Below are positions 58,338-64,000 of a stretch of 64,000 nucleotides of DNA, piece after piece. The stretch's first letter is position 1. Each line of letters opens with the position of its first letter. A model generated the notes under the pieces. The model was given only the letters and a program-made list of their open reading frames with translations, had not been told where the DNA came from and did no database searches. Source of the DNA: Rhizobiaceae bacterium CPCC 101076 (GTDB lineage Bacteria; Pseudomonadota; Alphaproteobacteria; Rhizobiales; Methylopilaceae); assembly GCA_003347645.1 (NCBI GenBank), contig QDFX01000008.1:1-64000 (forward strand), read 5' to 3'. The translations under genes were made by a program, and so were the position numbers.

Positions 58338-59303
58338 CTAGTCTTGATACGCCCAATCTGCCACAGACCAGCCTAGCCGCCCATTATCGGCGACGATCCG
58401 GCCAAGCCCGGGGAACGGCATGTGAGTCGCAGCAATGAGGGCGCCTTCCTCGGCGGCCCGCGGAAAAAAACGGTCTCGCATCGCCTGGGCGGCCGGCCGA
58501 TCTTGTTCGAAGAGGAAGTTCACGTCCGTCCCCATGTCCGGGTGAACCACCGGGAAGAGCATGTCCGAGACCATGATCAGGCTTTGCGAACCGTCCTCGA
58601 TCCGCACACCGATATGACCGGGCGTGTGGCCGGTCAGGTCCACGAGCGAGATGCCGCGCGCTATTTCGTGGTCGCCTTCCGTCGCCTGGAGCTTGGGATA
58701 AAGACGAACTAGGTCGGACGCCAAGCGAAAGCTGGTCTGAAGGTAATCGGGCGCGCCGGCCTGCTTTGCGGGATCGGTCCAGTAAGCGATGTCGCGGCGG
58801 TCAACGTAGACTTCCGCATTCGGGAAGCGGCGCTTCCCTCCTTCGACGAGGCCGCCCATGTGATCTTGATGCATGTGGGTCACGATCACCGCGTCGATCT
58901 GGTTCGGCTGCAAGCCAAGAGCGGCGAGCGCCTCGAGGAGGCGGCCGGTTTTTCCCAGCGTTCCGGCGGGTCCAGCGTCAATCAGAACACGCCTTGATCC
59001 GTCCTCGACGAGATACTGATTGAACAAGAACCGGACGCCGCTTGGTCGCGCCGTGGACTCCGCCTTGGCGGCGGCCTCCACCTGCTCGGACGTTCGCCCC
59101 GGAAAGTAGTTGTAGGGCATATCCGCATAGCCGTCCGTCAGCGCCGTCACCCTGAAGCGGCCGATGCTGATCTGAGCGAGGGGCGTGACGCTGGTCGGCG
59201 ACGGTGAGCCCGCGGCGTGGGCAGCGTTCGTCTCTGCCAAGGCACCGAGTGCCGTGCCGGAAAGCCCCAGTGTGAGAGCCCGGCGGGAAATCGTGATAGT
59301 CAT
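58338..59303 (-). CDS. Tat-exported MBL-fold metallo-hydrolase
   Basis: 321 residues from ATG 59303, with GGAG 6 bases upstream. Signal: ISRRALTLGLSGTALGALA (twin Arg) ending near AHAAG. Zinc site: VTHMHQDHMGGL (H143, H145, D147, H148), LTGHTPGHIGVRI, MVSDMLFPVVHPDMGTDV and AATHMPFPGLGRIVADN. Domain layout is the same as the MBL protein at 44141-45058. Expected to act in the periplasm on a lactone or ester; substrate unknown. Divergent from a LysR gene (59438), with a 134-bp shared region, so probably its target. Confidence 0.93.
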   Translation of the reverse strand: MTITISRRALTLGLSGTALGALAETNAAHAAGSPSPTSVTPLAQISIGRFRVTALTDGYADMPYNYFPGRTSEQVEAAAKAESTARPSGVRFLFNQYLVEDGSRRVLIDAGPAGTLGKTGRLLEALAALGLQPNQIDAVIVTHMHQDHMGGLVEGGKRRFPNAEVYVDRRDIAYWTDPAKQAGAPDYLQTSFRLASDLVRLYPKLQATEGDHEIARGISLVDLTGHTPGHIGVRIEDGSQSLIMVSDMLFPVVHPDMGTDVNFLFEQDRPAAQAMRDRFFPRAAEEGALIAATHMPFPGLGRIVADNGRLGWSVADWAYQD

Positions 59304-59437
59304 GGACAGCTCCAATAGCGACACCGAACACGCTCGTACCAGTCGGCGCCCGGCGACCGGCCGCAAGCTAGACCCTGCCCCGGTGCAGCAATATCCTGCG
59401 CTCTTTAGATGCTTCCTCTCGATTAGCGGAATGCAAG

Positions 59438-60361
59438 ATGGATCGTTTCGAGGGGATGGCGATACTGCTCGCCGTCGTGGAGGAAGGTAGTTTGTCCGGC
59501 GCGTCGCGGCGGCTGCGTACGCCGCTTCCGACCGTTAGCCGAAAGGTCGCGGAGCTGGAGAAGCATCTGCGCACGCAGCTTCTGGTGCGCACGAGCCGCC
59601 GCATCCAACTTACCGACGCCGGCAGCGTCTATGTTGAGGCGGCGAGGCGCATTCTGGAGCAGGTCGAGAGGGCCGAGCGCGATGCGGCGGACGAATGCAG
59701 TACGCCACGTGGCGAACTCGACGTGACCGCATCGTATGTGTTCGGCCGAACGCACCTTCTGCCGATCGCGATCGACTTCTTGAAGGAGCAGCGGGATATC
59801 GACTTGAGGCTGCACCTCAACGATCGCCAGGTGAACATGGTTGAGGAGCAAGTCGACGTCGCCGTCCGCATCGGGCACCTCGTCGACAGCGATCTTCGTG
59901 CGACGAAAGTAGGCGAAGTGCGACGGGTCGCCTGCGCCAGCCCGGCCTACCTTTCTGAGCGCGGGACGCCCATGACCCCGGATGAACTATCTGAACATGA
60001 CGGCATCACTTTCAGAGGGTTCAAGAACGCGCCGGAGTGGCGCTACCGCGGCGACAATCCCTTCTGGACAGCCGATCCTCGCCAACGCCTAGCCGTCAAT
60101 TCCACTGAGTCCGCGATCACCGCCGCTGTCGCGGGTCTAGGTGTCGTGCGCCTGTTGTCTTACCAGATCGAACAAGAGTTGCGCTCAGGAACGCTGGTTT
60201 CGATTCTCGAGAACTTCGAGCCCGAACCGCTGCCAGTGAGCCTCGTTTGTCCCCCGGCCAGCCTGCGGCTCCGCAAAGTCCGAGCCTTTCTGGACTGGAG
60301 CGCCCCACGGCTCCGGGCACGTCTAGGCTGCCGCGCTGCTGGCTCGCGCTCAGCGACCTGA
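59438..60361 (+). CDS. LysR-family transcriptional regulator
   Basis: 307 residues. HTH about 1-60 (MAILLAVVEEGSLSGASRRL RTPLPTVSRKVAELEKHLRT QLLVRTSR) with the usual linker helix; periplasmic-binding-like effector domain about 90-290 (LDVTASYVFGRTHLLPIAID; ITAAVAGLGVVRLL). The C-terminus (RLGCRAAGSRSAT) is Arg/Ala-rich. It stands divergent from the Tat-exported MBL gene, so self- and target-regulation from the shared region is likely. Effector unknown. Confidence 0.94.
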   Translation: MDRFEGMAILLAVVEEGSLSGASRRLRTPLPTVSRKVAELEKHLRTQLLVRTSRRIQLTDAGSVYVEAARRILEQVERAERDAADECSTPRGELDVTASYVFGRTHLLPIAIDFLKEQRDIDLRLHLNDRQVNMVEEQVDVAVRIGHLVDSDLRATKVGEVRRVACASPAYLSERGTPMTPDELSEHDGITFRGFKNAPEWRYRGDNPFWTADPRQRLAVNSTESAITAAVAGLGVVRLLSYQIEQELRSGTLVSILENFEPEPLPVSLVCPPASLRLRKVRAFLDWSAPRLRARLGCRAAGSRSAT

Positions 60362-61054
60362 TCAAACAGTTCTAACACACCGGTGACCACGAGACGGCCC
60401 GCTTCCTGGAAGAGAAGAGATGCCCGCTCCTGGCCGCAAACTGGAACTCGGGAAAACGTAGATTTTTGAGCCAGCGGTCGGGGAGGGCGGTTGTGCTTGG
60501 GCTAATCCACACCGCTGAAATCGGAAAAGCCAAGAGGCTCTAGGAAACGTACGTTTCCGCGAACTGTCGCGTTGCAACGACCATTGCGTTAGGTGCGTGT
60601 GCTCGGAACCTCTCAGAAGTCATTCGCAAAATCAAAGGTCGTGATTCCACCGGCAAGTACGTTTTCACGAACGGGATTTCCCGACATAAGAATTCCGGAC
60701 GTGTTTTAGGACCTGAAGTCGCTTTTCCCCAATGGCGAGTGGATGTTTCGCCAGCGCTGACCGAAAATCGGTCGATTGTCAGAGCTGACACGCCGACTTC
60801 TGACGCGTAGCAACGGCTCAGGATGCGAGGGCGGTCAAGATAATTAGGGGATGGCGTGAGCGGCGAGCCACTCTCGAGGCGTCCCGAGTAGACAGGCCGT
60901 CGACGTTCACCACCTGTCCATCTCGGTTACCGCCTCGACGCTCAGCTTGATTTGGCTGAGGCGGACGAGTGTAGCAGGCTTGATCTTGTTCCGGAGTTGC
61001 GTGTGCCCGACTAAGACAGCGGTATCTGGTGAGGTCCGGTCCGCTACACGAAAA
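60362..61054. other. Long gap upstream of the hybrid kinase
   Basis: About 690 bases. Frames on the minus strand (60540-60791, 60907-61212) do not look coding. Contains a perfect palindrome at 60543-60558 and ends at a general-stress-type promoter (61055). Confidence 0.4.
60543..60558. promoter_or_regulatory. 16-bp perfect palindrome
   Basis: GGAAACGTACGTTTCC, self-complementary, 180 bases after the LysR stop. Could be a binding site for a dimeric regulator. No target gene is adjacent. Confidence 0.3.
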
Positions 61055-61079
61055 GGAACATTGCTACGGCTTATACGTT
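61055..61079 (+). promoter_or_regulatory. EcfG-type (general stress response) promoter
   Basis: GGAAC at 61055-61059, 16-base spacer, CGTT at 61076-61079. This is the sigma-EcfG consensus of alphaproteobacteria (GGAAC-N16/17-CGTT). The CGTT box ends 45 bases before the TTG start of the hybrid kinase gene and reads in its direction. Confidence 0.65.
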
Positions 61080-61124
61080 CAGGGTGCTCGCGAAGTATGT
61101 GCGCGTCTTTGCATGGGGTGATTA

Positions 61125-63839
61125 TTGTCTGACACGCACGATGCTGCCGAGGAGGACCGCCTTGCGGCGCTTCGTTCTTACGACATCTTGGACACCCCGG
61201 CGGACGGCGCATTCGATCGAATCGCCTCTCTTGCGGCTAGGTTGCTGCGGGTTCCGATCGCGATCGTCAGCCTGGTCGATCACGACCGCATCTGGTTCAA
61301 AGCCAAGCACGGCCTCGACGTCGAGCAGATCGACCGGGAGCCGGGGCTGTGTGCGTCGGCGATCATGGGTGACGAGCCATATGTTGTAACCGACGCCCGA
61401 ACCGATCCCCGCTCGCTCGCCAATCCGCTCGTAGCCGGTGATTTCGGCCTGCGGTTCTATGCCGCTGCGCCGCTGAAAACCACTCACGGGCATCGGCTCG
61501 GGACTCTTTGTGTGATCGACCGGGAACCGCGCGAGATTGGCCCGGACGAAACCGTCATGCTGGAAGAGCTTGCCGCGCTTGTGATGGAGCACATGCAGCT
61601 GCGGCTTCAGGCGCGGCAAGTGGCTGTCGAGGCTCGCGACCTCGCAGAGTTGGGCAAAGAGCAGCGTGGCCGGCTCAAAGAGGCAGAACGGCGACTCGCG
61701 GCGGTTCTCGACAATGCGTCGGTGTCGATCTTCGTTATGGATGACCGCCAGCACTGCTCTTACATGAACGCAGCCGCTGAGCGACTGACCGGTTATACGC
61801 TGGTCGAAACGCAGGGTCGGCCGTTGCATGACGTCATCCACCACCAGCACCCCGACGGATCGCCGTTCCCGCTAGAGGATTGCCCCATTGATCGCGCCTT
61901 TCCGGAACACCGGAATATGAGCGGCGAGGAAGTGTTTGTGCACAAGGCTGGCCACTTCTATCCCGTGGCCTACACCGCCAGCCCGATCGAGGACGAGGCC
62001 TCACGAACAATCGGCACGATCATCGAGGCACGGGATATCAGCGCTGAGAAAGCCGCGCAGGAAGCGCTCAGGGCCACGGTCGCCGATCTCGCGACAGAGC
62101 GCCAGGCGCTGGAAATTCTCAATGAGACCGGATCGCGCATCGCGGCCGAGTTGGACCTCTCCCGCGTGGTGCAATTGGTGGTCGACGCAGGAGTTACGCT
62201 ATCGGGCGCTAAATTCGGAGCGTTTTTCTACAATGTCGAGACGGACCAAGGCGAGCGGCTGCTGCTCTACTCGCTGTCGGGTGCCGAGATTTCCGATTTC
62301 GAGCGCTTCGGCATGCCGCGTGCGACGCCCATCTTCGCACCGACCTTCAAGGGCGAAGGGATCATCCGCTCCGATGATGTAACCGCCGACCCACGCTATG
62401 GAAAAAATGCGCCGCATTCCGGCATGCCCGAGGGTCACTTGCCGGTCCGCAGCTACCTCGCTGTTCCCGTCGTCTCCCGTTCTGGAGAGGTCATCGGAGG
62501 CTTGTTCTTCGGCCACCCCGAGCCAAACATCTTCGACGAGCGAGCGGAGCGGGTGATGAGCGGGCTTGCGGGACAGGCGGCGATAGCCATCGATAATGCA
62601 CGGCTGTTCCAGGCCGCCGAGCGGGCACAGTCGCTTCTTGAGCAGCGAGTCGAGGAGCGCACGCAGGAGCTGGCTACAGCCAACGAGGCTCTGCGCCAGG
62701 CACAGAAGATGGAGGCCGTCGGCCAGTTGACCGGCGGCATTGCGCACGACTTCAACAATATGCTGGCGGTGATCCTCGGATCGCTGGAGCTGCTCGGCCG
62801 CCGCCTCTCGCCCGAGGACCCCCGCCTCGCCCGTTATCTCGGTGCCGCTCGGGACGGCGCGCAGCGCGCCGCCACGTTAACTCAACGACTGCTCGCATTC
62901 TCCCGCCAGCAGCCGCTCGCCCCGGAGAACGTCAATGCGAATAAGCTCGTCGCTGGGATGTCCGACCTGCTGCGGCATTCCCTCGGCGCCAGCATTAAGC
63001 TGGAGACCGTGCTCGCCGCGGGATTGTGGCCGACCCACGTTGATCCGAACCAACTGGAGAGTGCGATTCTGAACCTGGCGGTTAATGCCCGCGACGCGAT
63101 GCCGGGGGGAGGCAAGCTGACCATCGAGACGCAATGTTGCCACCTCGACGAAAAGTACGTCTCGAATCACATCGGGCTGGAAGCGGGCCAGTATGTGATG
63201 ATCGCGGTTTCCGACATCGGCAGCGGCATGCCGCCCGAGGTGATCGCCAAGGCGTTCGATCCCTTCTTCACGACCAAGGAGGTCGGCAAGGGGACGGGCC
63301 TGGGCCTCAGCCAAGTCTACGGCTTTGTGAAGCAGTCGGGCGGGCATATAGCGATTTACTCGGAGCCCGGTGCGGGCACCACGGTGAAGCTCTACCTCCC
63401 CCGCCTAATGGCCCCTGCGGAACTGAGCAAAAGCGAGGGCCAGGCGCCCGACGTGCCCTTAGGCGATGAGGCCGAGGTCATTCTCGTCGTGGAGGACGAA
63501 GAGGCCGTCAGGCGCTACACCGTCGAGGCCTTGAATGAGCTCGGATACCAGGTGATCGAGGTCGAAAGCGCGACCAAAGCGCTCCGCATCTTGGAGACAC
63601 GGGCCGACATAGTCTTGCTGTTCACTGACATCGTCATGCCTGACGTGAACGGTCGGGAGCTGGCCGACGAGGCCCGCAGGCGCCGCCCGCATCTCAAGGT
63701 GCTGTTCACCACCGGCTATACGCGCAATGCGGTGGTTCATAACGGAGTTCTGGATGCCGACGTGAACCTGATTGGCAAGCCGTTCACGATCGATCAGCTC
63801 GCGCACAAGGTACGATCGGTGCTCGAAAGTCGAGCGTGA
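61125..63839 (+). CDS. Hybrid histidine kinase with GAF-PAS-GAF input
   Basis: 904 residues from TTG 61125 (SDTHDAAEEDRLAALRSYDI), with GGGG upstream. GAF domain about 25-165 (IASLAARLLRVPIAIVSLVD), PAS about 190-305 (VLDNASVSIFVMDDRQHCSY MNAAAERLTGYT), second GAF about 335-500 (VVQLVVDAGVTLSGAKFGAF FYNVETDQ). Then a coiled-coil helix, HisKA with H541 in LTGGIAHDFNNMLAVILGSL, HATPase (AVNARDAMPGGGKLT, DIGSGMPPEV, GKGTGLGLSQVYGF) and receiver with D835 in FTDIVMPDVNG. Cytosolic, no membrane segments. The EcfG-like promoter at 61055 places it in the general stress response. The ligand of the GAF domains is unknown. Confidence 0.93.
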   Translation: MSDTHDAAEEDRLAALRSYDILDTPADGAFDRIASLAARLLRVPIAIVSLVDHDRIWFKAKHGLDVEQIDREPGLCASAIMGDEPYVVTDARTDPRSLANPLVAGDFGLRFYAAAPLKTTHGHRLGTLCVIDREPREIGPDETVMLEELAALVMEHMQLRLQARQVAVEARDLAELGKEQRGRLKEAERRLAAVLDNASVSIFVMDDRQHCSYMNAAAERLTGYTLVETQGRPLHDVIHHQHPDGSPFPLEDCPIDRAFPEHRNMSGEEVFVHKAGHFYPVAYTASPIEDEASRTIGTIIEARDISAEKAAQEALRATVADLATERQALEILNETGSRIAAELDLSRVVQLVVDAGVTLSGAKFGAFFYNVETDQGERLLLYSLSGAEISDFERFGMPRATPIFAPTFKGEGIIRSDDVTADPRYGKNAPHSGMPEGHLPVRSYLAVPVVSRSGEVIGGLFFGHPEPNIFDERAERVMSGLAGQAAIAIDNARLFQAAERAQSLLEQRVEERTQELATANEALRQAQKMEAVGQLTGGIAHDFNNMLAVILGSLELLGRRLSPEDPRLARYLGAARDGAQRAATLTQRLLAFSRQQPLAPENVNANKLVAGMSDLLRHSLGASIKLETVLAAGLWPTHVDPNQLESAILNLAVNARDAMPGGGKLTIETQCCHLDEKYVSNHIGLEAGQYVMIAVSDIGSGMPPEVIAKAFDPFFTTKEVGKGTGLGLSQVYGFVKQSGGHIAIYSEPGAGTTVKLYLPRLMAPAELSKSEGQAPDVPLGDEAEVILVVEDEEAVRRYTVEALNELGYQVIEVESATKALRILETRADIVLLFTDIVMPDVNGRELADEARRRRPHLKVLFTTGYTRNAVVHNGVLDADVNLIGKPFTIDQLAHKVRSVLESRA

Positions 63840-64000
63840 CACGGACAGAATGCTTCCCTTGCCCTTGTCCCAATCAGGCGCCTTTTAGAGCGGGTGTTCT
63901 TTCGCGACGGTTCTGCCATCCAGCGGTCGTACCACCGTCCCAGTAGTCGGCTTTCCGCCCAGCGCAGACATGCAAAATAGCGTCCGACGTGCGCTTCGCG

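Noticed and set aside
60540-60791. 83-codon minus-strand frame in the gap before the stress kinase
   Set aside because: No hydrophobic core, motif or ribosome-binding site.
1-64000. CRISPR array, rRNA genes, complete insertion sequence or transposase
   Set aside because: No regularly spaced identical repeats, no rRNA sequence and no transposase motif were found. Repeats A and B are few, diverged and not evenly spaced.

Overview
The window is high-GC chromosomal DNA from an alphaproteobacterium, most likely a Hyphomicrobiales (Rhizobiales) member. The evidence is the ALAS-type hemA (Shemin pathway), a DUF2865-like protein, a PutP-type symporter fused to a hybrid histidine kinase, a PodJ-like polar Sel1 protein, FixJ-type regulators and an EcfG-type (GGAAC-N16-CGTT) promoter. 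Genus cannot be settled from the sequence alone.

Layout. (1) 1-6.3 kb: the tail of one calcium-binding exoprotein and a complete 1865-residue secreted nuclease/5'-nucleotidase/RTX fusion, both apparently type I secretion substrates. (2) 6.4-20.5 kb: an accessory surface-polysaccharide region with hexapeptide acyltransferases, a methyltransferase, GT2 and GT32 glycosyltransferases, a small RTX protein, a PPP-type phosphatase and a pectin-lyase-fold protein. Between these lie very small membrane proteins, a pair of paralogous 59-60 residue proteins, dispersed hairpin repeats, orphan terminators and at least three decayed genes (phosphatase copy, acyltransferase-3, GT8). (3) 21.0-26.5 kb: an orphan phage-type packaging module (ParB-like/DNA methylase, DUF5681, terminase large subunit) and small accessory genes. 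(4) 26.6-37.8 kb: core-like genes: hemA, mscL, a DUF2865-like gene, the symporter-kinase and a LuxR response regulator, YjbQ, a polar Sel1 protein and tRNA-Phe(GAA).

(5) 37.8-41.7 kb: an XRE regulator, unknown membrane proteins, a class III nucleotide cyclase and a broken acetoacetate decarboxylase. (6) 41.8-46.3 kb: NDH-2-like oxidoreductase, alpha/beta hydrolase, MBL-fold hydrolase and an AraC regulator. Three copies of a 20-bp-periodic direct-repeat element lie in the intergenic regions and are a strong candidate AraC operator. (7) 46.7-48.5 kb: divergent SDR/LysR pair. (8) 48.7-57.9 kb: a tightly packed minus-strand cluster (isochorismatase-like, XapX, YtcJ-type amidohydrolase, DoxX, MFS with a C-terminal monooxygenase-like domain, alginate-export-type porin), preceded by a three-gene phosphorelay (MASE4-like kinase, FixJ-like regulator, lone receiver). 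(9) 58.3-64 kb: Tat-exported MBL hydrolase divergent from a LysR gene, then a GAF/PAS/GAF hybrid kinase behind an apparent general-stress promoter.

In short, a conserved block (26.6-37.8 kb) is flanked by a decaying, repeat-rich polysaccharide/phage-remnant region on one side and by sensory and catabolic accessory clusters on the other.
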